Origin: Ancylostoma caninum
Taxonomy: Eukaryota; Nematoda; Chromadorea; Rhabditida; Ancylostomatidae
NCBI GenBank assembly: GCA_037903475.1
Contig: JBAJFG010000384.1
Span: 2,805,001-2,869,000 of the forward strand
DNA: 64,000 nucleotides
Direction of reading: 5' to 3'
The position numbers were made by a program, and so were the translations under genes. Below, piece after piece: positions 33,609-43,722 of this stretch. How positions within the stretch are numbered: the first letter of the stretch is position 1; the number at the start of each line of letters is the position of its first letter. The notes under the pieces are model-generated. The model was not told the DNA's origin. It ran no database searches and was given only the letters and a program-made list of their open reading frames with translations.

Positions 33609-34489
33609 TAGTGGCGGCCACATATTTAGCACGCTGCCAATTTGGGCAATTAACTGATGAAAATACAAAATTCGTGTTTCAAGCGTGGAATGAGCTATCA
33701 GGGTAATACTCGAGAATGTTATGGAGGATAGTGTTCTCTTTCTTATTTCCGCTCTACTCCTCGAGAAAATGTTTCTGAATGGAATTGCGCTCTTTCCATT
33801 TAGAGCACAAAATGCAGTTCTTCCGAAAATATTTTCGTTTCTCTTTTACACCAAATTATCGAATCGAGAGAAAATGTGGGTTTATTTCCAGTATTGGTGC
33901 GTGTTCTGCTACAGTAGTTTTGATGCGCAGTTGTTCATCTCAGCGAAGAACAAGGATCGTCAACATTGCTGAGAAATCGTGAAAAAAAGGATTCGTGGAT
34001 TTTACGAACAGAAAGCATTCGCTTCCACTGCGGATTTTTCTCCGATTCGTGTTACTAACAGGCATTCAGGTGATCGACGGAAAATTCCAGCGCTTGTATA
34101 ATTCTTGAGGTTAATAAGATAAAATTTTCGACAAATTTGATGGTTTGTTTCTCTCCCTGGCTCCAGCTGGTACGGAGAAGATGCGAATAGCTTTCATAGG
34201 AAAATGTTGAGGAGAAAAGTGCTTAGTTTAAATCATCACTTCACTTCTCTTCGTAGGTAGGTACAAAACTTTTACACATAGTTTGAGAAAACTGGCGATA
34301 CTGGAATTTTATTTTTTGCTTGATCCAGTTCCAACTGACTCTGTGGTCGTGGTGTGCAACAGGTAGGAAGCCTCTATATTGCCTCAACACATCCTCGAAC
34401 TTGGTTTTGATTGCTCACAACAGGGCTGAGATATGCAGGAAATGCTGTGGTCCAAAATTGTGGGTGTGCTAAATATGTGGCCGCCACTG
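33609..34489 (+). mobile_element. Tc1-like non-autonomous element, copy A
   Basis: Ends AGTGGCGGCCACATATTTAG and, inverted on the right, CAGTGGCGGCCACATATTTA, next to TA. The CAGTG start and TA target fit Tc1. An inverted relative of similar length is at 56,702-57,548; both share CTCCCTGGCTCCAGCTGGTA-like and ACTCGAGAAT words. No transposase frame is evident. Confidence 0.7.
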
Positions 34490-34704
34490 TATGTACAGCG
34501 CACATATTCGTTTTAAACTCTGTCGAAGACCGTGGACCCCCGGATGCAGTGGAGCGTCCTTCCACTGTTTGGATGGCTTCCTCGTGTTTGAAAATGGACA
34601 ACCGGTATTCTATTTTTTTGTAGTGCCGCAGGTCGTACTACTATGCGATGGATCTTCGACTTCAGTTGACTTCAGCTCTTTCTTTTTCTTGGAGCTGTCA
34701 ATAG

Positions 34705-34909
34705 TTGTGCGAGTTACGAGAAAGAGTTTTGCAGGATCGGTCTCCTATAGAGGACTGCACGGTTGAGCGAGTACGTGCGTACAAAGCATCAAAAAGAGCA
34801 TTGAAGCGTGACATTGGCTCTGTTTTCGGGACGCGGTGGTCAGCCAGAATTCAACAACAGGCTAAAGTGTTTTATGGGATCGTACAAAATCGACGAAGCT
34901 TACACAGAG
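34705..34909 (+). CDS. Exon of gene A extension or separate gene
   Basis: The acceptor TTCTTGGAGCTGTCAATAG ends at 34704 and the donor AGAG|GTCAGT starts at 34910. The open frame is basic: LCELRERVLQDRSPIEDC, then RAYKASKRALKRDIGSVFG and IQQQAKVFYGIVQNRRS. It exits in phase 1, matching the next exon. No family was recognised. It lies 215 bases after a Tc1-like element. Confidence 0.5.
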
Positions 34910-35113
34910 GTCAGTATAACTCGGTGTTACGCATACGAGGGTGTGTTGAGAAGTTTTCGGAGTGGCCACCAGAGAATCAATGTTCTCTAATTATTTCTAC
35001 ACCGCTGTATTGAGAAATCCTCTTTGTAAATTGACTATAAATATCAATTCGATTTCACAACGGGCCTGATTTTGACAGACCCTTCAGCTCAGTCAACTTT
35101 GTCTGCTTTTCAG

Positions 35114-35331
35114 TTAGAGATGAATGGGAAATTCGAGCTACTGTTAAAGTTCTCCAAATAAAGAGGAAGATCTCAAGTAAACGGAATATCTTGAACAAAG
35201 GTTGCGATATCAGAAAAGTGGACAAATTCCTCGATATAGATTTTACAGAGAGGTGGATGATTGCGCACAGAGTCGAGGAGACTTCCTGCATCTTGTACGA
35301 GCAAACAGTTCGTATTTACAGAACAAATTAA
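35114..35331 (+). CDS. Terminal exon following 34705-34909
   Basis: The acceptor TTTGTCTGCTTTTCAG ends at 35113. In the phase left by the previous exon the frame is open for 71 codons to TAA at 35329. It reads RDEWEIRATVKVLQIKRKIS, then LDIDFTERWMIAHRVEETSC and a short tail. It has no start codon of its own and was found only by reading through the splice site. It is 198 bases upstream of the LTR retrotransposon. Product unrecognised. Confidence 0.55.
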
Positions 35332-35529
35332 TTCTAAAAAAATCTGGAAGAATGTGTGCCGCATTCGCCAAATTCTGAATAAGAGCATATACCGAAGCGG
35401 TACCACCAAAATATTTTAAATAGCTCTTTGGAAAAGAAAAGATATGAAGCATATGAAGTATCAAAGCCCAAAACTTTGACGAGAAGGGAGGATTGGGTCC
35501 AGCACTGTAGTATGCTAACAGAAATATAG

Positions 35530-36001
35530 AGTTCAGGGTTTCTCACGGGAATCACGGTTCAAACCGGAGCCCGTGTCAATGAAGTGGAAAACAACGACGG
35601 CGGTAAAGCGGGGGTGAACTCGTACTAGGAAACCACTCAGAATAGAAAAAGAAAGTTTATTTACTTCCCTTTCTTTGCCCAGAGGGGCAACAATAAAAGA
35701 AACGACCGTGAGAAAAAGAAAAAGATGTCAATCGGGGCAAGTCGCCAAATCTAAAAGAACAACCACTAACTGAATCTACGGCTATCGCGGCCTTATATGC
35801 CGCACATCGCCCGCCAACTGGAAGAAAATCAATGATCTACTCATAAATGGCGGCAATGATCACAACCGAACGGAATGACGATCAAAAAAAAAACTACATC
35901 GGAACGAACAAAACAATAAAATTCAACGCTCAGAACAAATAACCTAGAAACCTATAACCTAGAAACTTCCTATTTAACCTAGTTATTGTATATTTCCTAC
36001 A
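35530..36001 (-). repeat. 3' LTR of the retrotransposon
   Basis: 472 bases matching 43,247-43,718 with two substitutions (35,551 A/G and 35,678 C/T) and no indels. In element orientation it starts TGTAGGAAATA and ends CCTGAACT. A TATA-like GCATATAAGG (35,791-35,800) and an AATAAA signal (35,656-35,661), about 135 bases apart, are placed as expected for promoter and poly(A) site. ATAG (35,526-35,529) flanks it. Confidence 0.92.
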
Positions 36002-36014
36002 TCCCTCCTCCGGG
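36002..36014 (-). other. Polypurine tract
   Basis: In element orientation CCGGAGGAGGGA directly precedes the 3' LTR. Polypurine tracts here prime plus-strand DNA synthesis in LTR elements. Confidence 0.75.
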
Positions 36015-36035
36015 GGGAAGCGGCGCCCCTGCCGC

Positions 36036-36725
36036 TTAGTAGTGCGGTGGACGTCGAGAGCTTCTGCGGCTACTGCCGCCTCTTCCGCGGTATCCGTAAT
36101 TGTTGACAAATGGTTGCATCGGCATCATGGGGTTCCACTGTGTGTACATTGCTTGTGGCAACATTGCAAAAGGTGGGGTTGGCGTAGTTATTCTGAAATT
36201 GTTGAAACGGGGCTGGTGTTTCCCTACTCTGCCTCTCTGAATTCTTTCCTCTGCGTTCTTTTTCCCCTTCCTTTGCTTGAAATAGAGGCGAGTGCGAGCA
36301 GAGCGACTTGCTGTTGGTGTGAACTCCGGCAATTGTATTTCGGCCCGTATGTACTCGCGTAGTGAATCAAAATACTCCTTCATGACTGCTACCGAGTAGG
36401 GATCTGCCGGGTTAGCTCGTGGGTGCGCTGATGGCCCGTGCGATGGTTCTCGTCCTGCCTCAATCATGGGAATCAGGCTGACCAAATTTTGCTTCATCAT
36501 CGTGGCCGTTTTTCTAGCGAGGTCGATCATCTCGTTGATTTCCATCCGATTTTGCTGATAAGCCGCGTCTCCTCGGGGTGGGGCCACTGCAATTATTTTC
36601 ACGCCGTTCCTAGCTGCACTAGCGACAGCTGACGTCAATCGACACCATTCCTTTTTGGGCGGCACTACATCCGTGGTTGGTCCGACAAGAACGCAACTCG
36701 AAACTGGTTTTCGATAGTATCGCAC
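36036..36725 (-). CDS. Extra 3' frame of retrotransposon, RGG-rich C terminus
   Basis: The frame opens after a TAG near 36,737 and overlaps the end of the pol frame by about 115 bases in the +1 frame; no ATG lies at its head, so it is probably reached by frameshift or was once continuous with pol. It contains CVLVGPTTDVVPPKKEWCRL and VKIIAVAPPRGDAAYQQNRM, which recall the GxND and PPR-x-D..N blocks of SGNH hydrolases (weak). The last part is Pro/Met-rich (FAMLPQAMYTQWNPMMPM) and ends in an arginine-glycine tail (YRGRGGSSRRSSRR), as in RNA-binding tails. No membrane segment is seen, so it is not an obvious envelope gene. Confidence 0.6.
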   Translation of the reverse strand: MRYYRKPVSSCVLVGPTTDVVPPKKEWCRLTSAVASAARNGVKIIAVAPPRGDAAYQQNRMEINEMIDLARKTATMMKQNLVSLIPMIEAGREPSHGPSAHPRANPADPYSVAVMKEYFDSLREYIRAEIQLPEFTPTASRSARTRLYFKQRKGKKNAEERIQRGRVGKHQPRFNNFRITTPTPPFAMLPQAMYTQWNPMMPMQPFVNNYGYRGRGGSSRRSSRRPPHY

Positions 36726-39700
36726 AGATGTCAGCTAGATTCCTGAAAATGGCGAATTCCACGTCCTGGTTGAGCACTTTCCTCGGCTTGTCCGCAGTTG
36801 AGATGTTTTCCCACGAGTTCATCTTTGCGAATTTCACTCCTTCATTGTTCACCTCATTTAGCTGCTCCACGGGGAATCCTGTGCCGCCATCGTGGGGAAG
36901 ACAGAGAACGGAGCCGTCGTGGCAAGCAAGACTACGAAACACGTGGTCGCAACAATGCTTGAAGAAAGTGAAGGCTTTTTGCGCTCCTGATACCGTTAGG
37001 AATTCATAGGAAGGGTCCGACATAAGGAATCGTCTGCGCTCATTATTTTTCTCCTGCTCGTAAATTGAGATCAGCCTTGCAAGACCATAGATCGAGTGAA
37101 ACTGAATTTTGCCAATCGTCTCAATAGCGTCCGGCACGACGTCCTTGAATCGTTTATCATGTACTGTGCACGAGAACGAATAGTTGGCGCTTCCTCGCAT
37201 TTCGCGCTTCCCAGGACAGCAAAAGAAGAGACCGAGTGGCGCCGTGTCTCCGTCGCCATGCACGGTAGCCCTGCAATAGATACTTTTAGTTACAGCTTGT
37301 CGACGTTTTACTCGTTTTGTCTTAGGTTTTAGTTGCACATGTTCAACCTCATTCGGGACAACTACGAGTGCGTCGAAAGGGATTCTAATGTGTTCTTCCT
37401 TCTCGTTAATGTTTGATATCAACGCCGAGTTCTCACTTACCTCGATTACGCGATAAGGGCCACCCCAGGGATTACTGAGCTTAGGAAACTGTTTACATGC
37501 TTTTTCCCTTGGCAGCTTAAGGAAAACCCTGTCGCCTTTCCTAGGCAACTTCTGCACATTTACATCATTTCTGCTGTCATATGCTTCCTTCATTCCCTCT
37601 TTGTACTTCTCATTAATTTCCTTTGAGCACTGCTGGGCTAACTGTATCCCGACAAGCAATTCATGTTTATAGTCGTCGGCGTCGAAATGGTTGAAAGACA
37701 GTTCGTCTTGCGGGATCACTGCTGTGGGGTAGCTGGGGTCGAATGCGTGCAGAAGATAAAAGGGGCTCTCGCCTATGGCTTCATGCGGGGAAGAGTTGTA
37801 TGCGAAAACCACCATCGGGAGCAGCAAGTCCCAATCCGTTGGAATTGTCGTCTTCTTCCTCAGCATTTTTGTCAGCGTTTGTATTAGCCTCTCGGTCATG
37901 CCATTTTCCCGTGGGTTATACCCCTTGGTCGTGGACTGGGCTATTCCTGTGATCTCACAGGTGGCCGACAGGACAAAATTTATAAATTCTGGGCCCTGAT
38001 CCGAGTGGATAGTTTTGGGCCATCGGCATCCTTCACATATCCACCGCTCAAATAGAGCTCGTGCTACCGTCCTAGCACTCTTATCTGGGATCGGATAAGC
38101 CCCTGCAAACTTGGAAAAGTGGTCTATCACCACCAACGCGTAGCGATTTCCCCTTTCTGTCATACCTAACTCCAGTAAATCAACGCCAATCAGCTCATAT
38201 GGGGCGCTAGTAGCGAATGGCTTGAGCGGTGGAGTGTGCATCTCATGGGATCTTGCTAGAAAGCAGCTGGAACACTCTTTGGACCACTTAATTATGTCCT
38301 TGTCCATACCTTCCCAAAATACGATCTTCCTAAGCCTCTTACATAATTTCCTACCGCTCAAATGACCAGCCATTACGCCTTTGTGTGCTTCATCGAATAC
38401 TTCTCTTCTCCTAGACTTCGGTACTACCCTTACTATCGCGTTCTCCAGTACCAATTTCAAGTCTCCATTGTCAATGAGGAAGTCGGCAACTCTGTTCTTC
38501 CGTCCACATCGTGGTAGTGTGACTTCCTTAGCGTCATTGCGCTTCTCCACATCTTCGATCAATTGCTGGAAGTCCTTGTCTGCCTTCAGTTCCTTGAGCC
38601 ACTCACTTTCTTCTGTGTTTACTCCACAGATCACGACGTCGTTACCTAACGATGTCGTTTCTCCTTCTTCGGGGCTCACTGCACTTCGGGAAAGTGCATC
38701 AGCGACTGCGTTGGCTTTTCCTGCTACATACTCGATCTCTAGACGGTACTTCTGTACCTCCAGAGCCCAACGTAGAACTCTAGCGGAGACGTTCGTCCTT
38801 TTGAAAAGGCAGGTTAGCGGTTGGTGATCGGTCCTCACAATTGTTCGCAGCCCACATACGAAAAAATGGAACTTTTTCAGAGCGAACACAACTGCTAAGG
38901 CCTCGAGATCCGTGATATGATAGTTCTTTTCAGCCTTTGTGAGACCTCTGGACGCGAAGAAGACCGGATGTAGCAGTTTGTCCTCTCCTTCTTGGCATAA
39001 AACTGCTCCAAGACCTTCACCACACGCGTCTGTATAGATCACAAAAGGGCGGTCTCCCTTTTCGGCCGCTTTGATGTCTGGCTGGGCGAGCACGGGAGCT
39101 TTTGCAATCGCTTGCTTTAGGTTCTCGAACCCTCGGACTTCTTCTTCCGCCCATTTCCACGTCGTTTTCGGACTCACCAAGCTGTAGAGTCCTTTGGCGA
39201 TCTTTGAAAAACCAGCGATGAACTTCCTGTAGTAGGACGCCATTCCCAAGAACGTCCTGAGTTCTCCAACATTCTTTGGCGCTGGGTAGTCCACAATTTT
39301 CTTCATCTTCTCAGGGTCTGTCCTTACGCCGTTTTCATCAATGTAATGCCCTAGGAACGACACGCTGTGCTTCACAAAGGCACACTTCTGGGGCTTCAAG
39401 CGCAGATTTGCCTTACGCAAGGCCTCCAGTACCATTTGCAAAACAGTGTAATGACGTTCCAGAGAATTTGTTGCCACCAATATATCGTCTATGTAGACGA
39501 AAATTTCATCTTCCAGATTGAGGCCTTTGATTACTGCATCCATCAGTCTCTGGAAGACAGCTGGGCTCGTTGACAGTCCGAATGGCAAGACTGTGAACTC
39601 AAAGAGACCTTCGCTGGTAGTGAAAGCACTTTTACGTTTCGCGTCTTCCGACAGCCGAATTTGCCAATATCCTGATGCGAGATCCATAGTTGAAAAGAAT

Positions 39701-41955
39701 CTTTTTCCCTTCAAGCATTGGAGCACGACGTCAATCTTTGGGAGCGGATAAGAGTCTTGACGAGTGATTTTATTGAGCTCGCGATAATCGATGCAGAGTC
39801 TCAACGTTCCATCTTTTTTCTTAACCAGGACAACAGGAGAGGCCCATTCAGAGGAACTTTTCTGCACTATTCCTCTGCCCACGAGGTCCTGGATAATATT
39901 CTTGAATTCCTTTCTTGCTGCTAATGGGACCGGCCTAGTCTTCTGCTTGATGGGTTTGTGCTCTCCAGTGTCGATGTCGTGAACTACCAGGTGGGTTTGT
40001 GTCAATTCCGCATCCGTGACAGCGAACACATCACTGTGTGCCGTGATAACCTCTACTGCTTCTTCGGGGAGTTGACCATTACGCTGCACCATCTCCAGCA
40101 AGGTCGCAAGTCTCTCCTCCTGTGACTTCCACTTTTGCGGTTGCTTCAAGTCTAGCATGTCTCTATCGGGTTCCATGTGCTTTGGCTTCACCCAATTTTC
40201 GTTTTCCCATTCACCAATTATCTCTCCTTTCTTGAATACCATACCATCTGTTCCGTGGTTCACTACTGGTATAAGCACTTCTCCGTCTTTGGATGCGTCA
40301 CACACTCCAGCCGACACGTACGGATGAGCCGACCACAGCACAGGGCTCCTTGCGGTTGTTTGAGCACATGTTACTGTCAGGTTTTGTATGCCGCCGGCTG
40401 GGACGGAAACTCTGCGCTTCACACGTGCAAATGCGACTTTAGCTTCCCCCTTTTGTGTCTCCTCACCTACATTATGACAGAGTGTAATCTTCTCGATTCT
40501 TTCTAACCTTAACTCGAACAATTCCAATGCATTCGTGCCGAGGATAACGACTTCATCTACGCCTCGGCCAACGTACGCTGCTACGGATTTGCGTCGTCCT
40601 TGAAGAGTGATTTCTACACGAATGGTGTCTAGGAATTCCATTTCGTTTCCTGACGCGTCACGAACCTTGACTGCTGGTCCTTGAACTCGTTCAACGTAGT
40701 TATCCAAGTTTATCTTCAGCTTCACAGCTTTCTTTAGCAGCTGCAGCGGTATTATCGTTGTCTGTGAACCTGTGTCGAGCAAAGCAAGAGCGTCCATCCC
40801 AACTATTCTAATCCATTCCAAGGATTTCTTCCCGAAGAATTCGTTCATCCTGGAAGGGCCGTCTTCACCTGCTGCACATGTCCATTTCTCGACGAGGGTT
40901 GAATACCCTTCTGCTCCATTCCCATTCCTAGCTCTGGGTGCTGCAGTGGGTCGAGTATGCGAAGATGTTACCCTGCAGTCCTTTGCCAGATGCCCTATTG
41001 CTCCGCAGTTGTAGCATCGTCTGCCTTCTTCCGACCGTCTACCTTTGTGTAGTGTCCGTTCCTTCTCAGTGGTCCTGTCCTCTGCAGTGGATCTGTCCCT
41101 TTCAAGGTTGCTCCTACGAGGCATGCTTTCCTCCCTGTTCTCTCCTGGCGGGAATTTCATTTTGCTGAACCTTTGTTGCTTTTGCGTGTCCCTGCCAAAG
41201 CTTCTTGGACTCCTTGCGCTGGCATATTCTTCGGCGGTTTTCAGGCTTCTTTCTAGTCTTAGTGCCACTTCTTTAACTGTCTCATAGGCTTCATTGGGTG
41301 AACTCACTTCCAAGGCCTCCGTCAAGCAGTAGCTCCCATTCCAATTCGCCATCTGGCGGCACAATATCTCTGCCTTTTGCAGTGACGTGACTTCCTGCGG
41401 GACATCGGGATACGCCTTATGCGCCAACCTTTCCAGCACTAAGCAGAACTCGCTTACCGGCTGTCCTTCCCTTATGCTCAAACTTCTCAACTCTGACAAG
41501 GCCCTTACTCTTTCACTGTTCCCGTCAATGCGCATCCGTTTTTTCATTGCTTCTACCACATCGTCAAATGCACCCTCGCGCACTTCCCTTGGTAGCGTTT
41601 CAAATATGGTGAGCGCGCTCTTACGCAGGAAGTTTTGAAACAGCTGGACGCGGCTAGAATCTTTCCATTGACCCCTCGGGTATTTTATCTCAAAAGAATT
41701 TAAAAATCTCTTGAAGCACTCGTTAGGTCTCCCCGAAAAAGGTTGGACTTCAGGCAAGGCCATAGTGCGGATATAATCACCCATAGAAAATTCCACAGCA
41801 GCCGACTCACCTATGTCCGACGATTGTCTTGTTCTTGGATTGCTCTCTGATCTTCCGATCGGCATATTCCTTGAGAATCTGTGGTGAAATTCCATCGAGG
41901 TCGTGGGCTGCGAAACCTGAAACGAGTTCTCTGCGCTAGTAGCACCGCGATACAT
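36619..41955 (-). CDS. Gag-pol polyprotein frame of Ty3/gypsy element
   Basis: 1,778 codons without a stop. A gag-like capsid region (FSGRPNECFKRFLNSFEIKY, residues about 70-260) is followed by a CCHC knuckle CYNCGAIGHLAKDC (about 315), a protease LLDTGSQTTIIP (about 390), reverse transcriptase with YIDDI (about 820), RNase H with YTDACGEG (about 975) and DHQPL, and integrase with an HHCC zinc region (about 1,190-1,235), GVDLLE, HSDQGPEFIN (about 1,318) and the downstream NGMTERL. A WGGPYRVIEV (GPY-type) module follows at about 1,497. A further 270 residues resemble no domain known to me. All visible catalytic residues are in place. The first ATG (41,955) lies inside the overlapping upstream frame; the frame itself opens some 85 bases earlier. 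Confidence 0.92.
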   Translation of the reverse strand: MYRGATSAENSFQVSQPTTSMEFHHRFSRNMPIGRSESNPRTRQSSDIGESAAVEFSMGDYIRTMALPEVQPFSGRPNECFKRFLNSFEIKYPRGQWKDSSRVQLFQNFLRKSALTIFETLPREVREGAFDDVVEAMKKRMRIDGNSERVRALSELRSLSIREGQPVSEFCLVLERLAHKAYPDVPQEVTSLQKAEILCRQMANWNGSYCLTEALEVSSPNEAYETVKEVALRLERSLKTAEEYASARSPRSFGRDTQKQQRFSKMKFPPGENREESMPRRSNLERDRSTAEDRTTEKERTLHKGRRSEEGRRCYNCGAIGHLAKDCRVTSSHTRPTAAPRARNGNGAEGYSTLVEKWTCAAGEDGPSRMNEFFGKKSLEWIRIVGMDALALLDTGSQTTIIPLQLLKKAVKLKINLDNYVERVQGPAVKVRDASGNEMEFLDTIRVEITLQGRRKSVAAYVGRGVDEVVILGTNALELFELRLERIEKITLCHNVGEETQKGEAKVAFARVKRRVSVPAGGIQNLTVTCAQTTARSPVLWSAHPYVSAGVCDASKDGEVLIPVVNHGTDGMVFKKGEIIGEWENENWVKPKHMEPDRDMLDLKQPQKWKSQEERLATLLEMVQRNGQLPEEAVEVITAHSDVFAVTDAELTQTHLVVHDIDTGEHKPIKQKTRPVPLAARKEFKNIIQDLVGRGIVQKSSSEWASPVVLVKKKDGTLRLCIDYRELNKITRQDSYPLPKIDVVLQCLKGKRFFSTMDLASGYWQIRLSEDAKRKSAFTTSEGLFEFTVLPFGLSTSPAVFQRLMDAVIKGLNLEDEIFVYIDDILVATNSLERHYTVLQMVLEALRKANLRLKPQKCAFVKHSVSFLGHYIDENGVRTDPEKMKKIVDYPAPKNVGELRTFLGMASYYRKFIAGFSKIAKGLYSLVSPKTTWKWAEEEVRGFENLKQAIAKAPVLAQPDIKAAEKGDRPFVIYTDACGEGLGAVLCQEGEDKLLHPVFFASRGLTKAEKNYHITDLEALAVVFALKKFHFFVCGLRTIVRTDHQPLTCLFKRTNVSARVLRWALEVQKYRLEIEYVAGKANAVADALSRSAVSPEEGETTSLGNDVVICGVNTEESEWLKELKADKDFQQLIEDVEKRNDAKEVTLPRCGRKNRVADFLIDNGDLKLVLENAIVRVVPKSRRREVFDEAHKGVMAGHLSGRKLCKRLRKIVFWEGMDKDIIKWSKECSSCFLARSHEMHTPPLKPFATSAPYELIGVDLLELGMTERGNRYALVVIDHFSKFAGAYPIPDKSARTVARALFERWICEGCRWPKTIHSDQGPEFINFVLSATCEITGIAQSTTKGYNPRENGMTERLIQTLTKMLRKKTTIPTDWDLLLPMVVFAYNSSPHEAIGESPFYLLHAFDPSYPTAVIPQDELSFNHFDADDYKHELLVGIQLAQQCSKEINEKYKEGMKEAYDSRNDVNVQKLPRKGDRVFLKLPREKACKQFPKLSNPWGGPYRVIEVSENSALISNINEKEEHIRIPFDALVVVPNEVEHVQLKPKTKRVKRRQAVTKSIYCRATVHGDGDTAPLGLFFCCPGKREMRGSANYSFSCTVHDKRFKDVVPDAIETIGKIQFHSIYGLARLISIYEQEKNNERRRFLMSDPSYEFLTVSGAQKAFTFFKHCCDHVFRSLACHDGSVLCLPHDGGTGFPVEQLNEVNNEGVKFAKMNSWENISTADKPRKVLNQDVEFAIFRNLADICAILSKTSFELRSCRTNHGCSAAQKGMVSIDVSCR

Positions 41956-42608
41956 AGAAGCAGCTTTTCTCGTACCTGGTATTGCTTCAGATGGCGCCTC
42001 GTTCCTTGCGTGCCCAAGGTTCTCGACCTCCTTACGCAGAATTCAAGCTGAAAGTGTTCACGTTGAAGTTCATCCTTCAATTTCTCTGACAACCTTTTCT
42101 CATTTTCGAGTGCAAATACTACTTTTGTAGCCTCTTCGCAGACCTTTTCCTCTTCACAGCGCAGGCTTTTGCTTAGAGTAGTTAGTATAAGTTTTGCAGC
42201 CTCATGATCTCTAAGGTACTGTGCCAGAGCATCTGCATTGTTGATGTGCGCCCTCCTCAAAATTGCAGCAATTCGAGCGCCTAGCTGTGGTTTGTATAAC
42301 TTGCTCATATCTGCTAATATTACCCGCAATATTTCTTTAACTAGCGCGGTCTGTTCTGCGACTGCACTTACTACGCTGTCGCGCGTGGGGTCGTCCGTGC
42401 GCATCGTTTTGGCCAGTTCATGGTCGCACACTACACTAATTGACCCAACTTGACTCATCACTTTGCTTACTAATTTTTCAAAACTTGAATCGAAGCTCTC
42501 ACTCACTCTTTCGTCGGTTGGGACCTCCTCTCTTTCCAACTCATCCTGTGAGTCCACATCCTGTGGCGTGCGTAAGAGCTCGTCCTCGTCATTCATTGGC
42601 GACGCCAT
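41811..42608 (-). CDS. N-terminal gag-like frame of the retrotransposon
   Basis: Starts at ATG 42,608 (MASPMNDEDELLRTPQDVDS) and has an acidic head and a probable coiled coil (EEATKVVFALENEKRLSEKL). After residue 188 or so the composition changes. At the same point the -1 frame opens and leads into the gag-pol frame, so the true product probably switches frame near 42,040-42,050. The sequence alone does not tell programmed slippage from a one-base lesion. Confidence 0.75.
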   Translation of the reverse strand: MASPMNDEDELLRTPQDVDSQDELEREEVPTDERVSESFDSSFEKLVSKVMSQVGSISVVCDHELAKTMRTDDPTRDSVVSAVAEQTALVKEILRVILADMSKLYKPQLGARIAAILRRAHINNADALAQYLRDHEAAKLILTTLSKSLRCEEEKVCEEATKVVFALENEKRLSEKLKDELQREHFQLEFCVRRSRTLGTQGTRRHLKQYQVREKLLLCIAVLLAQRTRFRFRSPRPRWNFTTDSQGICRSEDQRAIQEQDNRRT

Positions 42609-43246
42609 TTTTCACTTGCAATTTCTGGAAAACGTATCAGTATTATTCTGTCACTGGTGCAGAACACGAAAAATGACACGAAATTGCAATGCACAGCGAT
42701 CGATATGGGATATTGTGAGAAGTGAAACTCAGAAAGCTCAGTGGTTTCCTAGTTCTCCACCGCTTCCTACGATCCAGTGTGGTCACACAGACGTTGGGTT
42801 CCCACACTCAATCAATATCCCTCTCTCTTAGGCCACACAGACCAAGTTCGCTTACTACGATCAATACTTGGTGCAACAGCACCTCCTTGGGCAACTTGTT
42901 ATTGCTTCTAGTGCACACCTCGGGTCACGCAGTCCCTAGGTGGATGTTGCAGTGGTGGGAGATCCTTTACGGACGTCAACCACCTCCGGGCTTCTTTTAG
43001 TTTAGATACGTGACGAGCTTCCTTGCGGAAAAATCAATCGCCACTTGTTCTGCCCAAGCTCAGGGTCCTCACCAATCAATCGATAAGTTGCAGGTCGCAA
43101 CAAACTGCAACCTTCCACGTAGGACTACTGGTGAACAGTCAACCGCAGCCTGCGGGATTCACCAGGATCAACTACGGGGTCTAGGCTAATCGTGGTTCCT
43201 AGAATTCCGCCACCGAGCTCCTAGTTCAAAATAGGCTCGGCCCCCA
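42609..43246 (-). other. Retrotransposon leader with primer binding site
   Basis: Between the 5' LTR and first ATG. Directly after the LTR the element reads TGGGGGCCGAGCC, a TGG start typical of tRNA primer sites (43,234-43,246). The tRNA was not identified. The rest is about 620 bases of untranslated leader. Confidence 0.65.
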
Positions 43247-43718
43247 AGTTCAGGGTTTCTCACGGGAGTCACGGTTCAAACCGGAGCCCGTGTCAATGAA
43301 GTGGAAAACAACGACGGCGGTAAAGCGGGGGTGAACTCGTACTAGGAAACCACTCAGAATAGAAAAAGAAAGTTTATTTACTTCCCTTTCTTTGTCCAGA
43401 GGGGCAACAATAAAAGAAACGACCGTGAGAAAAAGAAAAAGATGTCAATCGGGGCAAGTCGCCAAATCTAAAAGAACAACCACTAACTGAATCTACGGCT
43501 ATCGCGGCCTTATATGCCGCACATCGCCCGCCAACTGGAAGAAAATCAATGATCTACTCATAAATGGCGGCAATGATCACAACCGAACGGAATGACGATC
43601 AAAAAAAAAACTACATCGGAACGAACAAAACAATAAAATTCAACGCTCAGAACAAATAACCTAGAAACCTATAACCTAGAAACTTCCTATTTAACCTAGT
43701 TATTGTATATTTCCTACA
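43247..43718 (-). repeat. 5' LTR of the retrotransposon
   Basis: 472 bases, two substitutions from the other LTR, same TATA-like and AATAAA signals. Followed by ATAG (43,719-43,722), matching the duplication on the far side. It should drive transcription toward lower coordinates. Confidence 0.92.
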
Positions 43719-43722
43719 ATAG

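Larger units (their letters stand above)
35530..43718 (-). mobile_element. Ty3/gypsy LTR retrotransposon, nearly intact
   Basis: An 8,189-base element with two 472-bp LTRs, 4-bp target duplication ATAG (35,526-35,529 and 43,719-43,722), a TGG-starting primer site after the 5' LTR and a purine tract (GGAGGAGGGA) before the 3' LTR. Domain order is gag zinc knuckle, protease, reverse transcriptase, RNase H, integrase, which defines Ty3/gypsy (Metaviridae-type) elements. Coding runs in three overlapping frames: 42,608-41,811, 41,955-36,619 and about 36,735-36,036. The two frame changes are either programmed or damage. It is inserted between plus-strand exons at 35.3 and 44.4 kb. Confidence 0.95.

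Noticed and set aside
36036..36725. Envelope gene of an errantivirus-type element
   Set aside because: No signal peptide, membrane segment or furin-like site is seen; the end is Arg/Gly-rich.
36042..42831. Many + strand frames of 60-150 codons opposite the retrotransposon
   Set aside because: Shadows of the long - strand gag-pol frames.
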